Both the position numbers and the translations under genes were made by a program. From Acinetobacter sp. ANC 3929 (lineage in GTDB: Bacteria > Pseudomonadota > Gammaproteobacteria > Pseudomonadales > Moraxellaceae): a stretch of DNA of 64,000 bases. Shown here one piece after another: positions 30,891 through 40,914 of this stretch. The stretch lies in assembly GCF_000369405.1 (NCBI RefSeq), contig NZ_KB849994.1, forward strand, positions 369,942 to 433,941. The letters run 5' to 3'. Positions within the stretch are counted from its first letter, which is position 1. Each line of letters begins with the position of its first letter. The notes beneath the pieces were generated by a model that saw nothing but the letters and a program-made list of their open reading frames with translations, ran no database searches and was not told the DNA's origin.

Positions 30891-33800
30891 ATGTCTGATC
30901 AAAACCCAACAAACCTAACTATTGGTCAATTATTCGAACAAAACCAAGGTAAGAACGCAACTCAGATTGCTGATAGTGAAGCGCGAGCGCGCAAAGCAGC
31001 GGCATCTTTGGGATTAGATTATAACAAGATGACCGAAACACCTGAGCAGATTGCATCGGTTGCGGATGAGGTCAATACACAAAAACAAGTAAACGAAGTC
31101 ATTGCAAGCGATCCCGTACTTGGTAAATACGCCCTAAACCCAAATCAAGCGGCTGTGTCATTAGACGATTTTGGCTCATTAAAAAAGATCAGTGATAGTG
31201 TTTCATTGTTTGGCTCAAGCTATAACGATCCAAAACAAGCTGTTAGTTTTAGCGATATTCAAAACGCGATTACCAAAGGCGCATCACCTGAGCAACAAAA
31301 GCGATTACAAGAATTAGGTGTGTATCAGAAGCCCGAACGTGAAATCAAACCGAACGTTAACGCAGGTTTATTGTCTCAACTTAATGGGCCATTAGTTCCC
31401 CAAAGCTATGAGCAGATTGTAAAAACCACGCATGATAAAATTCTAAAAGAAAATGGGGCGTATGCGGCCGCAAGATTTAATCAGTACATGCAGAATCAAA
31501 AGTACTGGATTGATCAGACAACGTCAGCCGAACCGCTTAATCAGAACGATCAAGGCAACCGGTACGCAAATGCTGCATTTCGTGCTTTAGCAACAATTGG
31601 GCAAACAGAAGGCGCAGCACTGTATGCAGTTACGGGCAATGACAGTCTTTTAAACCTAGCTACGCGAGTAAAGAACAAAGCAGTTGCATCTCAAGAGATG
31701 GGCGATTTATTACAGCAAGCGCAATTGGCCGCACAATATAACGATGCGGGCGCATTAGGTGCTGCGCAGGAAATTATTAGGAACGGTAGTGCAAGCGTAC
31801 TTGGCGAATTCCTTGTTGAACAAGCACCCCCAGCTTTATTAGGTTTTGCAGCAGGTGCGGGGGCGGGTAGCGTACTTTCTCAAACTTTGACACGTAGTAC
31901 AGCGAAGTACGCTCCAATCCTTGTGAATATGGAAAGGGCAGCAGCTTTAACACGCGGTGCAGCATTCACAGGAAGTGCAATCGAAGGCGGTCTAGGATCT
32001 GGTGCTGCAGATATTGTTGCATCATATGGTCAGAACATGGCAGAAGCACGGGAAAAGTTTTTAACTCGCCAAGAACAAATCGATTATGCGTCAGCTAAAA
32101 CGTGGGGTTCTGCAAAATATTCTGCGCTAGGCGGTCTATTGTTGCCTGTAGGCTTTGGGGGTCCGTTGCGCACAGTAGGCGGACAAGCTGTTATTCAGGG
32201 GGCAGCAGGCGTTTATTCTGTGCAAGGTGCAGCGGATGCAGTAGGAGAGAAGGCGGATCCTGTTGAAATGGCGCTTGAGGGCGTTTTAGGCATGGCAATG
32301 GCTGCGCCTGAAGTCGCCATGGTTTCAGCAGGTAAAGTTAAAAACCAACATACAGCGCAATTTGCATTGGACCAATTAAGACAAGAACAGCAAAACGAAG
32401 CGGTCAAATCGAGTACGTTTGCTGCAATTCTCAATACTTTGGTTGATCGTAACAAAGAAAGTAAAACAGCCCAGCGTGATGAAACTGCAAGCCAAGCGTT
32501 TTTAAAACAGGCCATTGAAGAACATGGTGCAGTCAATGAAGTATTTATTGATGGGCAGACTTTCAACCAATTATTGCGAGACCGTGATATAGCGCCTGAA
32601 GATCTGTTTGCACGTGCACCAAGCCTCCAAGATCAAATTGGAAATGCTCAAGAGTTTAACGGCTCGATTCAAATCCCCGTCGACGAGTTTGTATCAGCAA
32701 TGTCTGTACTTGATGATTCAAGCGCATTTGTTGAAAACGTCCGCTCTAGTCCAGATATGCCGACCTATCGAGAATCACAAGAGAACTTGGCAAAAACGAC
32801 TGAACAGATGCGCCAAGAATCTGATATTTACTTAGCTGAACAATCAAAATTTGAAGCAATTGAAGATTCACGGGAAGCGGTAGCAACTGAGATCCAAAGC
32901 CAGCTTGGTAAAGTCGGCACATTCAATGCTAAATACAATCGCGCAGCAGGCGAACTGGCATCTGCATTCTATTCAACATTAGGCGATAAAATTGGAGTAC
33001 CAGCCAAAGAAGCTTTTGACCGTTACCCAATCCGTATCGTGGATTCTACTGAGGTGAAAGGAACTACATTTAATCAGATGGATATGCCGTCTAAAAAAGC
33101 TGAAAACAATAGCAAAGCGGCTTCGCCTGAGCAAAGTGCATATAACCAAAGCAAAGGCGGCACGCGCGGTTCTATTGTGTTCCCGAACGGCGATATTGGT
33201 TCTAATATTCTGTTAAGTAAAAATGCCGACTTCTCTACTTTTGTGCATGAGCTTGGACACCATTTCTTAGAAATGAATATGGACATAGCAATGCGTCCAG
33301 ATGCGCCTTTGCAAGTTCGCCAAGACATGGAGACAGTATTGAAATGGGCAAAGGCCGATTTTAAAGATATTGGTGAATGGGATTTTTTCACTGACGCTGA
33401 AAAGACTGAAGTGCATGAAAAATTTGCAGAAACTTTCGAGCAGTATGTCTATACAGGTAAAGCACCAAGCGTAGATTTGAAACAAGTGTTCAATCGCTTT
33501 CGTCAGTTCATGATTGCTGTATATCGCAATGTAGAAAAATTCTTAGGTATTAACGATCGTGCCGAGTTGAATAGTGATATCACTGGCGTAATGGATCGTA
33601 TGCTTGCAACCGAAAGTGCAATCCAAGAAGCACAAGCTGCATCCAATTTAGAAATGCTAATCCAGCAGGACGATGCAATGCGTTTGGGTATTAATCCAAA
33701 AGATTATGATGAAATGCGACAAGACCATGAGGTAGCCACAGAATTAGCGATCAATACGCTGGAGCAAAAAACACTTCAAAATTTATCCTGGTATCAAAAA

Positions 33801-36800
33801 CAAAAAACTAAGTACATGCGCACGTTACAACGTGAAGCGAATAAAAAGCGTGAGTCAGTAAAACAAGAGATTGCAAAGGACGTAGCACAAGAACCGATTT
33901 ATCAGGCCATGATGTTTTTACGTCAACCATTAGAAAAAGCAGAAAAGCGAGACTTAAATAACGTTCAACCTGAGCGCGACACTTTGTTTGAAGCTATCGC
34001 CAAATTAGGTGGTCTAGACTCAATTGAGATCGAATCAACTTGGGGCATCGATCAACCGGCTAAAATCAAATCAGGGATTGGTAATAAACCTGTAGCACGT
34101 TCAGATAAATCGAGAGTAAAGGGTCTTTCTATAGAAGAAATGTCAGAACGTTTGGCCGAGCTTGGTTATTTAGCCAAAGATGAAAACGGAAAATTTGATT
34201 CAAGAGAATTAGAGGATCGTTTTGCAGATGAACTAATTGGCAATAAACATTACTCAAACCAAGTTGAACCCGCATTGCTTGAATACGCGCAAGACATGGA
34301 TATTTTGCAAGGATATGCAGAAGGCAAGGTAACCAAGGGTAAGTTGTCTTTAGACTGGATTGAGGCTAAATACGGCAAAGACAGCAAAGACAGTGAAGTA
34401 TTCAAAACAATTTCTAAAGGTGCGTATGGATTAGCACAGCGTGGCGGTGAAAACCCCGATCTAGTTGCAGAAATGTTTGGGTTTGAAAGTGGGGATGCTT
34501 TAATCCGTGACTTAATAAATTCACCTACACCAAAACAGCGTATTGACCAACTTACTGATGAACGTATGGCTGTTCAATATTCTGAGTTCTACGATCCGCA
34601 GAGTATTACAGAAGCAGTTGAATCCGCTTTGCATAATGATATTCGCGCTCGGATGTTGTCCGCTGAAATGGCTGCATTAAATGGCTTGATGGGCCGTAAA
34701 TCTGCTTTAAATGAGGCAGCTAAAACAGTAGCGAGTGATATGGTCCAGCGCCAAAAGATACGTGACATTCGACCCCATATGCGTGCGCAAGATGATGCGC
34801 GTTTGGGACGCATGGCAAACGATGCGTTTAGAAAAGGTGAAACAGTCGAAGCCGCACGTCACAAGCGCAATCAACTTGTTCAATTCTACGCAACCAAGTA
34901 CAGCTATGATGCAAAAGACCAAGTGCAAAAAAGCCTAAACCTTGTGAAAAAGGTTTTTGGCAATAATGAGAAATTATCAAAAAACCGTGATTTTGACATG
35001 GTAACCGCTGCACGTGGGATTTTAGGTAAATATGGTTTGGGTCGTGATTCGTCTAACTATGAACAGCAACTTGATTTGATTAGAAAGTATGACCCAACAA
35101 CTTATGCAGAGATCCAAAACATTGGCGCATTGCCTGAAAACCAAGATTATAAAAACCTTTCCTTAGAAGACTTTGGTGCGGTCATGGCAGCTGTAGAAAC
35201 GCTATGGCATCGTTCAAAAGAAAACATGGTTTGGCACACAACCAATGAAGGCTTGGAACGTGAACAAGTTCGTCAAGAATTAATACAGCAATCAGGCGGC
35301 AAAAAAAGCATAGAGAAAATTCAACAAGATTTACTTGGTAAAAATAAAACAGCAGAGTTAAAAACAAAATTGATGGAGTTAGGCGCATCTGCTAAACGCG
35401 TGGATCAAGTTGTGACTTGGTTAGACGGCGGTGTAACAGGTAAATACCGTGAATATATTCTTAATCCTATGCAAGATGCGTTGGCTAAGTACCGTATAGA
35501 CAAAGCCAAAATGTTGAACGATGTCGTTAAAACTTTTGAAGGCTTTGGAAAATTAGATAATTCTAAGATTGCTGCGCCTGAATTAAACAACTTTACGTTC
35601 GTTGGAAAGCAATCATTGCTACATGCGATCATGCATACAGGCAATATGAGTAACAAAGAACGTTTAGTACTTGGTTATGGGTGGGGGCAGCGGTTAGAGG
35701 ATGGCTCAGTTGATTTCAGCGCGTGGGACCAATTCTTTAATCGAATGATTGTAGAAGGCACGATCACCAAAACTGATATGGACACGATTCAAAAGTTTTG
35801 GGATTTATTCGATAGTTATAAACAAAAAGCGCAAATCACACATAAAAAGATCAACGGCCGTTATTTTGATGAATTGCCAACAACACCTGTAAATACTCCG
35901 TTTGGAGAATACAAAGGCGGCTATGTACCTGCAACTTATGACCGTTTACGTTCAAATGAACAAGACAGAATGCAGGATAAAAACCTTGCAGAAAACAATT
36001 TGCAAGCTTTAGACATCGCAACCACAGGTGCTAATTTCACTAAGTCACGTGCGGATCGATATAGCGACATGTTGGAGTTGGATTTATCTAAATTACCATC
36101 TGCTTTAGACAAAGAACTTCGGTACATCCATCTTGAATTGCAAGTTCGCCAGGTAGGGCGGTTGCTGCTTAACAAAGATTTTAGAAATGAATTGGAACGT
36201 GTAATGCCGTTCGGTGTCAAACAAGTCTTTAATCCATGGTTAAAAGCGATCGCAAACCAAACTGTCGATGAAAGTTCGGGTATTAATATTCTTGATAATA
36301 TCTATCGTGTTTTGCGTAGAAATACAGGCATTGCGATCATGGCCGCTAACCTAAAAAATGCTATTGAGCAATTCACTGGGTTTGCACAGATTTCAGTTGC
36401 AGTGCCAGTTAAACAGTTGGTGAAAGCACAAGGGCAATTCTTTAGCTCAGTAGCGAATCGTGAAAGCATGGCTAATCAGATCATGGAAATGTCTGATTTT
36501 ATGAAAACGCGGTTTGATCGATCAGCAGATGAATACCGCTATGCAATTGACGATATGGTGTTTCAAAAGAATGCATATCAAACGGTGAAAGACTTCACCA
36601 TGAAACATGCCTACATTCTTCAAACAACAATTCAAAAGCCTATGGAAGTTGTTTCTTGGCAAGCTGCTTTTAATCACTTCACTGAACAAGGCTTAAATCA
36701 ATATGACGCTGTACATGCAGCTGACGGCGTAATTCGCCAATACATGAACGACATGTCACCTGAAGGGATTTCGAATCTTGAAAGGGGCACACCTGCAAAG

Positions 36801-37424
36801 CGTATGTTCCTCATGTTCTATAACTGGTTCAATATGGTTTGGAATACAGCAAATACAGAAATTAAGTTAGCACTTGAAGCAAGCAACGGTAATTGGGTTG
36901 AAGCATCGCCGCGTTTGGCTTATGTCGCTCTTATGATGATCTCAGTGCCTGCAATTTTATCAGAGCTGTTAGGCGTAGTCTTTGCAGGTGGTTTATCTGA
37001 TGACGACGACGATGGCAGTAAATGGGATGATTTATCTGCGAAGATGGCTTTATCTCAAGTCAAAATGCTATCTGCTTTTGTTCCCTATGCAGGCAACGTA
37101 GTGAATGCAGCAATTAGTAATACCGATGGCAACGTGATGAATGACCGATATACAGCTTCACCAGTGTTTAGCATTGGTGAAAGCGGGCTTGCATTGATCC
37201 AACATGCTAAACGCGCCATGAGCGAAGATAAAGAAGTCAATCAAGGCAAGGCAGCAAAAGACATTTTGAACACTATGACCTTGGCTACTGGCATCCCGTT
37301 TGCTTCGCTTGGCAAACCTACTGGCTATTGGTTAGACATTTTTAGTGGCAAAAAAGATGAACCTGAAAGTACTTTAGATGCGGTACGTGGTTCGATTACT
37401 GGCAAGCATGCTCCAACAGATTAA
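30891..37424 (+). CDS. Giant polyvalent internal virion protein with HExxH protease motif
   Basis: 2177 residues, the largest gene here. N-terminal part: disordered, then Ala/Gly-rich hydrophobic segments (about 305-480; ALLGFAAGAGAGSVL, YSALGGLLLPVGFGG). A zincin-like metallopeptidase motif FVHELGHHFLEM has His786, Glu787, His790, with a likely third ligand in FAETFEQYV (Glu847). Long helical region follows. The C-terminus (from about 1800) has DNIYRVLRRNTGIAIMAANLKNAIEQFTGFAQIS and RMFLMFYNWFNMVWN, as in LPD38-type ends of large polyvalent proteins. Probably ejected into the host with the genome. No DNA-modifying or polymerase motif was recognised. Confidence 0.8.
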   Translation: MSDQNPTNLTIGQLFEQNQGKNATQIADSEARARKAAASLGLDYNKMTETPEQIASVADEVNTQKQVNEVIASDPVLGKYALNPNQAAVSLDDFGSLKKISDSVSLFGSSYNDPKQAVSFSDIQNAITKGASPEQQKRLQELGVYQKPEREIKPNVNAGLLSQLNGPLVPQSYEQIVKTTHDKILKENGAYAAARFNQYMQNQKYWIDQTTSAEPLNQNDQGNRYANAAFRALATIGQTEGAALYAVTGNDSLLNLATRVKNKAVASQEMGDLLQQAQLAAQYNDAGALGAAQEIIRNGSASVLGEFLVEQAPPALLGFAAGAGAGSVLSQTLTRSTAKYAPILVNMERAAALTRGAAFTGSAIEGGLGSGAADIVASYGQNMAEAREKFLTRQEQIDYASAKTWGSAKYSALGGLLLPVGFGGPLRTVGGQAVIQGAAGVYSVQGAADAVGEKADPVEMALEGVLGMAMAAPEVAMVSAGKVKNQHTAQFALDQLRQEQQNEAVKSSTFAAILNTLVDRNKESKTAQRDETASQAFLKQAIEEHGAVNEVFIDGQTFNQLLRDRDIAPEDLFARAPSLQDQIGNAQEFNGSIQIPVDEFVSAMSVLDDSSAFVENVRSSPDMPTYRESQENLAKTTEQMRQESDIYLAEQSKFEAIEDSREAVATEIQSQLGKVGTFNAKYNRAAGELASAFYSTLGDKIGVPAKEAFDRYPIRIVDSTEVKGTTFNQMDMPSKKAENNSKAASPEQSAYNQSKGGTRGSIVFPNGDIGSNILLSKNADFSTFVHELGHHFLEMNMDIAMRPDAPLQVRQDMETVLKWAKADFKDIGEWDFFTDAEKTEVHEKFAETFEQYVYTGKAPSVDLKQVFNRFRQFMIAVYRNVEKFLGINDRAELNSDITGVMDRMLATESAIQEAQAASNLEMLIQQDDAMRLGINPKDYDEMRQDHEVATELAINTLEQKTLQNLSWYQKQKTKYMRTLQREANKKRESVKQEIAKDVAQEPIYQAMMFLRQPLEKAEKRDLNNVQPERDTLFEAIAKLGGLDSIEIESTWGIDQPAKIKSGIGNKPVARSDKSRVKGLSIEEMSERLAELGYLAKDENGKFDSRELEDRFADELIGNKHYSNQVEPALLEYAQDMDILQGYAEGKVTKGKLSLDWIEAKYGKDSKDSEVFKTISKGAYGLAQRGGENPDLVAEMFGFESGDALIRDLINSPTPKQRIDQLTDERMAVQYSEFYDPQSITEAVESALHNDIRARMLSAEMAALNGLMGRKSALNEAAKTVASDMVQRQKIRDIRPHMRAQDDARLGRMANDAFRKGETVEAARHKRNQLVQFYATKYSYDAKDQVQKSLNLVKKVFGNNEKLSKNRDFDMVTAARGILGKYGLGRDSSNYEQQLDLIRKYDPTTYAEIQNIGALPENQDYKNLSLEDFGAVMAAVETLWHRSKENMVWHTTNEGLEREQVRQELIQQSGGKKSIEKIQQDLLGKNKTAELKTKLMELGASAKRVDQVVTWLDGGVTGKYREYILNPMQDALAKYRIDKAKMLNDVVKTFEGFGKLDNSKIAAPELNNFTFVGKQSLLHAIMHTGNMSNKERLVLGYGWGQRLEDGSVDFSAWDQFFNRMIVEGTITKTDMDTIQKFWDLFDSYKQKAQITHKKINGRYFDELPTTPVNTPFGEYKGGYVPATYDRLRSNEQDRMQDKNLAENNLQALDIATTGANFTKSRADRYSDMLELDLSKLPSALDKELRYIHLELQVRQVGRLLLNKDFRNELERVMPFGVKQVFNPWLKAIANQTVDESSGINILDNIYRVLRRNTGIAIMAANLKNAIEQFTGFAQISVAVPVKQLVKAQGQFFSSVANRESMANQIMEMSDFMKTRFDRSADEYRYAIDDMVFQKNAYQTVKDFTMKHAYILQTTIQKPMEVVSWQAAFNHFTEQGLNQYDAVHAADGVIRQYMNDMSPEGISNLERGTPAKRMFLMFYNWFNMVWNTANTEIKLALEASNGNWVEASPRLAYVALMMISVPAILSELLGVVFAGGLSDDDDDGSKWDDLSAKMALSQVKMLSAFVPYAGNVVNAAISNTDGNVMNDRYTASPVFSIGESGLALIQHAKRAMSEDKEVNQGKAAKDILNTMTLATGIPFASLGKPTGYWLDIFSGKKDEPESTLDAVRGSITGKHAPTD

Positions 37425-37481
37425 GCTGTTGACAGGACAAGACTTGCGACCAACTATTTAAAAGCCACCTTACTTAAAATG

Positions 37482-37506
37482 GGCTGTAGAAATACGGCCT
37501 TTTTTT
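37482..37506 (+). terminator. Terminator between virion protein and tail spike genes
   Basis: Stem GGCTGTA-GAAA-TACGGCC (one G-U pair, GAAA tetraloop) followed by seven T, 10 bases before the tail spike ATG. It lies 47 bases downstream of a reverse-oriented TGTCAACAG element. Confidence 0.75.
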
Positions 37507-37515
37507 GGTGGGTTC

Positions 37516-40197
37516 ATGACAGTCTCAACATCGACACGTTTAAGCGATTTATATGTCGGAAATAATGTAAATACAAACTTTTCCTTTACGTTTAGAGTTT
37601 TTAAACAGGAGGGGGAAGACGGCATATCTGTTCGTTTGAAAACAGAGAACGGTTTCACTACGCTAGATAAAGCCCTGTATAACGTAGTACTGAATACAGA
37701 TAATTTAGGAGGACAAGTCGTATTTAAAGCACCTCCATCACAGATTGATTTTTTTTATATCGCGGGAACAACGCCAGCGGATCAGCAATTAGATATAACC
37801 AACTATGATAATTTCTACCCTGATGCGATTGAAATTGCTTTAGATAAACTAACAGCAATTTTGCAAGAATGGTCAACGCTACTTACTCAGGAAACTCAAG
37901 CACGTCAAATAAAAGATGATTTGTTAGAACAGTACATCAAAGATTATGTCGATTCAGTACTACAGATTAACAATCCAGAAGCTATAACATCCATACTCGC
38001 AGATATTGTAAAAACAAATGTTGGGGGCAACCCATACAATCAACAAGAATTTAATGAATTCCTTCTTGAGTTTGTTAACACCCGCTATCCTGATATCAAT
38101 CAGTTTATTGAACAAGCTCAAGAGGCCTTTGATAGTTTTGTACTAACCAATCAAAATTTAATTAATGAGACTGTTGCTCAAGCTCAACAAGATGTTTCAA
38201 TTGCTATTGCAGGGATCCAACCCACTGTAGATGCCGCAGTTGCAAATGCGGGCAATATGATTGGGGCTGCGAACAAAGCTGCACTAGATTTAATAACCGA
38301 CAAACCTATCAACCAAAATGCCATGCTGGATAACGGAGATATTTATCGATGGAACGGCGCTATTTGGATTTCTACAGGTCTAAATTACTTTAATTACGTA
38401 AATGCGAATCCTTTGTTTAAACCAGTTACTTTAACTAACGCAAATAATCTAAATGATGTCCGTACCGAAGGTTTACATAAGCCAAATACAGGTGTCCCTT
38501 CATTAGCATTGAATTATCCGGTGACTGGGGTGGGCGAACTTCAGGTACGTAATCTTGGCGGCAATGTCTGTGTTCAGACATATTGGGTTTACGGAACGTT
38601 TGGGCAATGGATTAGAACTACAGATGGTTCTGGGAATTGGTTAGCATGGGAACAGATCGGAACAAAGTCATTGATTGATTCACTTATTAATGCTGCTAAA
38701 GCGCCTGTAAATCTCACAGGCAGCTCAAACATAGATCTTAACACACTAACTATTCAAGGTGTTTCAGTAGTCTATTCAACAGCAGATGTAAGTGTTTCGC
38801 ACTTCCCGAAATCTGGAGTTCAAGCATTTGTTCTTAACTACACTCTGACAACGCATCAACAGCAGATCTTTTTAGTGCGCGGCACTAACGAGATGTACAT
38901 CCGTACTTATTGGGGAAGTAATGGCTGGACCGCATGGAGTTTGATTGCTACTACTGATTATGTAAATACCGCTATCACCGATGCACTTAACGCTTTGAAT
39001 TTAGCTAAATATGAAAATTTAATTTATTCAGACTCGTTAGATAAGTTATTGCGTGACCCTTTGCGTTCTTCTCGTATCAAGATGATTGCAGACTCAATAG
39101 GATGGGGCTTAGGTGCCTCAAATAACTCTGACCCAAATCCTCCAGATAACCCTCGAACTGGTTATTTAACTGATGCTAGAAATACTACTGATCCTATCTC
39201 TCCGACTTTCGCCAATCTGTTACGTAGATGGATTGCATGGGTGTATGGAAACAAGACAATTACTGAAGATCGTCCAGGGAGTGCATATACAAGTAAGCAG
39301 TTGGTTACTCATTGGCGTGAAATTTACAAGTCAGTAAAAATGACAACAAACCAAGCTGTTGTTTTGACAGATACGCAAAAACTGGCGGTTATTGATGTTC
39401 AGAATTCATTTGCAGTCAGCGGCACAAGTGTAAATCTATTAAGTACTACATTTGCAACTGCCTTTCGACCTCAACAGATGGAGTTTGATATCACAGGTGA
39501 CAACATTACTGTGTTGTATCAGAAGCAGAATATCGGCGATGAAAATAATATTGTTGATATCTATGTTGATAATGTCAAAGTTGATAGTTTTAACTACTTT
39601 AATGCAACAAGCGACTACACAGCTGAAAAGTCTATTTCGTTCACGTATGGCAAGCACACAATCAAACTTGTGAATACGGCTACACATGCAAGTTCTTATG
39701 TTCGCCTAGGTGGATTCAAAGTAAATAAAAAAATATGGTTGATCAATGAGGGGATTATTGGTTTAAGTACTGCCACGCTTTTAAGTCGTAATATTCTGCA
39801 AGATACGATCAATCAATATGATGACGTGGTTTTATTCCAACTTGGGACCAATGATCGTCAAGAGATAGGTGGTGTAGAGGGGTATAAGAAACGGTTAAAT
39901 GATTCACTTGATTTAATTCTTACATTAAATCCAAATGCAAAAATCATTTTAATGTCGTCTTCATATGCTCAGTTAGATGCACCATCTGCTCCGTATAAGT
40001 TTGATATGGGAGTGGTAGATAGAGTGATTGCTAGTGTTGCAAGAGAGCGTAACTTTATCTTTATTTCCAATTACAAAGGAACTGCTGAAAAAATGATTGA
40101 GGGTGCAAACCTTTGGTCTGATGGATTGCATTTCAATGATGCTGGGAATAAAGCTTTCTTTGACACAATGGTAGACAAGCTTTTTACATATGACTAA
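37516..40197 (+). CDS. Tail spike/fibre with SGNH hydrolase domain
   Basis: 893 residues. The N-terminal domain (TVSTSTRLSDLYVGNNVNTN ... YDNFYPDAIEIALDKLTAILQEW) is the virion-binding part of T7-like fibres. A coiled region is followed by two pyocin-knob-like domains (about 305-395 and 405-495; GWTAWSLI and NWLAWEQIG ends). The C-terminal SGNH/GDSL esterase has ADSIGWG (Ser527), QLGTND (Asn779) and DGLHFN (Asp869, His872). It probably removes acyl groups from capsule or LPS during adsorption, which sets host range. Specificity cannot be read from sequence. Confidence 0.88.
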   Translation: MTVSTSTRLSDLYVGNNVNTNFSFTFRVFKQEGEDGISVRLKTENGFTTLDKALYNVVLNTDNLGGQVVFKAPPSQIDFFYIAGTTPADQQLDITNYDNFYPDAIEIALDKLTAILQEWSTLLTQETQARQIKDDLLEQYIKDYVDSVLQINNPEAITSILADIVKTNVGGNPYNQQEFNEFLLEFVNTRYPDINQFIEQAQEAFDSFVLTNQNLINETVAQAQQDVSIAIAGIQPTVDAAVANAGNMIGAANKAALDLITDKPINQNAMLDNGDIYRWNGAIWISTGLNYFNYVNANPLFKPVTLTNANNLNDVRTEGLHKPNTGVPSLALNYPVTGVGELQVRNLGGNVCVQTYWVYGTFGQWIRTTDGSGNWLAWEQIGTKSLIDSLINAAKAPVNLTGSSNIDLNTLTIQGVSVVYSTADVSVSHFPKSGVQAFVLNYTLTTHQQQIFLVRGTNEMYIRTYWGSNGWTAWSLIATTDYVNTAITDALNALNLAKYENLIYSDSLDKLLRDPLRSSRIKMIADSIGWGLGASNNSDPNPPDNPRTGYLTDARNTTDPISPTFANLLRRWIAWVYGNKTITEDRPGSAYTSKQLVTHWREIYKSVKMTTNQAVVLTDTQKLAVIDVQNSFAVSGTSVNLLSTTFATAFRPQQMEFDITGDNITVLYQKQNIGDENNIVDIYVDNVKVDSFNYFNATSDYTAEKSISFTYGKHTIKLVNTATHASSYVRLGGFKVNKKIWLINEGIIGLSTATLLSRNILQDTINQYDDVVLFQLGTNDRQEIGGVEGYKKRLNDSLDLILTLNPNAKIILMSSSYAQLDAPSAPYKFDMGVVDRVIASVARERNFIFISNYKGTAEKMIEGANLWSDGLHFNDAGNKAFFDTMVDKLFTYD

Positions 40198-40215
40198 AAA
40201 AAATAAGCAAAGCAT

Positions 40216-40239
40216 TAGCCCCTTCAGGGGGTTTTTTGC
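40216..40239 (+). terminator. Terminator after tail spike
   Basis: CCCC-TTCA-GGGG stem, then TTTTTT; outer AGCAAA/TTTGCT bases can extend it. 18 bases after the tail spike stop. A TGTCAACAG element follows immediately. Confidence 0.85.
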
Positions 40240-40266
40240 TGTCAACAGATTTCGATACTTAAACAC

Positions 40267-40300
40267 CCCTAATCAATAGAATTAAACAAAATGATTAGGG
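40267..40300 (+). other. Hairpin covering the lysis-cassette ribosome site
   Basis: CCCTAATCA (40267-40275) pairs perfectly with TGATTAGGG (40292-40300). The 3' arm contains the only Shine-Dalgarno-like bases (TTAGGG) 7 bases before the ATG at 40308. Folding would hide the ribosome site, so translation of the first lysis-region gene may be gated. Confidence 0.5.
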
Positions 40301-40307
40301 CTATTTT

Positions 40308-40712
40308 ATGTCTGAACAAGAAACCTACGGCATAAGAGTTGAAAAGAAAATCGACCAAGTTCAGGCAGAGCTTAAAGCTCTGTCAGAAAATCAAATTCGC
40401 CAATCTGAACAACTTACAACCATACTTACTCAAGGCAAAGATAACGCCCGTGAGATAGATCGCATTGATGAAAAAGTACGGCATTTAGAAAACAAGTCTA
40501 GTTCTTTAGATGGGGGCCTAAATGTCGTCCGCTGGATTAGTGGTGCTCTAACAGGCGCTCTGATAGGCATAGCGGGTTGGCTAGGTTCTTCAATCATAGA
40601 TTTAAAACAAGAAACGTCAATTCATACGTCAAAGATTTTGAGATTAGATACGGATTCAAATTCAACCAATCAGCGAATATCTCAACTAGAGAGGGAACAA
40701 AAACATGAATAA
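40308..40712 (+). CDS. Membrane-anchored coiled-coil lysis-region protein
   Basis: 134 residues. An N-terminal coiled coil (residues 10-65), one hydrophobic Gly-rich segment (VVRWISGALTGALIGIAGWLG, about 74-94), and a polar helical end. Size, single membrane segment and position just before the holin resemble XhlA-type or antiholin proteins. Overlaps the next gene by 8 bases. Family not certain. Confidence 0.6.
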   Translation: MSEQETYGIRVEKKIDQVQAELKALSENQIRQSEQLTTILTQGKDNAREIDRIDEKVRHLENKSSSLDGGLNVVRWISGALTGALIGIAGWLGSSIIDLKQETSIHTSKILRLDTDSNSTNQRISQLEREQKHE

Positions 40713-40914
40713 AGAACAAACTAAAACGGCCATTGCGTTTGTTGCTCTTGCCATTGCGGCCCTTTCAATCATCGGATTATTTTTCGTCGATATTCCTGAG
40801 CGTAATCGCGATTTAGTAAACATCGTGCTCGGTGCAATCATAGGCTGGGGCACAACTGTTTTTGGTTTTTATTTTGGTAATTCAGATCGAAAGGAGAGTT
40901 CGGATGAGCATTGA
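40705..40914 (+). CDS. Holin
   Basis: 69 residues with two transmembrane helices (TAIAFVALAIAALSIIGLFF and LVNIVLGAIIGWGTTVFGFYFG), a short periplasmic or cytoplasmic loop with charged residues, and a polar charged end. Just upstream of and overlapping the endolysin gene. Fits class II holins, which open the inner membrane for the lysozyme. Confidence 0.75.
   Translation: MNKEQTKTAIAFVALAIAALSIIGLFFVDIPERNRDLVNIVLGAIIGWGTTVFGFYFGNSDRKESSDEH

Noticed and set aside
37429..37457. TTGACA at 37429 as -35 of a promoter for the tail spike
   Set aside because: No good -10 at 16-18 bases; the other copies of the surrounding motif are in the opposite orientation, and a terminator lies between it and the gene.
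37516..40197. A diversity-generating retroelement, because the virion genes resemble phage BPP-1
   Set aside because: No reverse transcriptase, no template repeat and no matching variable repeat were found near the tail genes; the spike C-terminus is an enzyme, not a C-type lectin fold.
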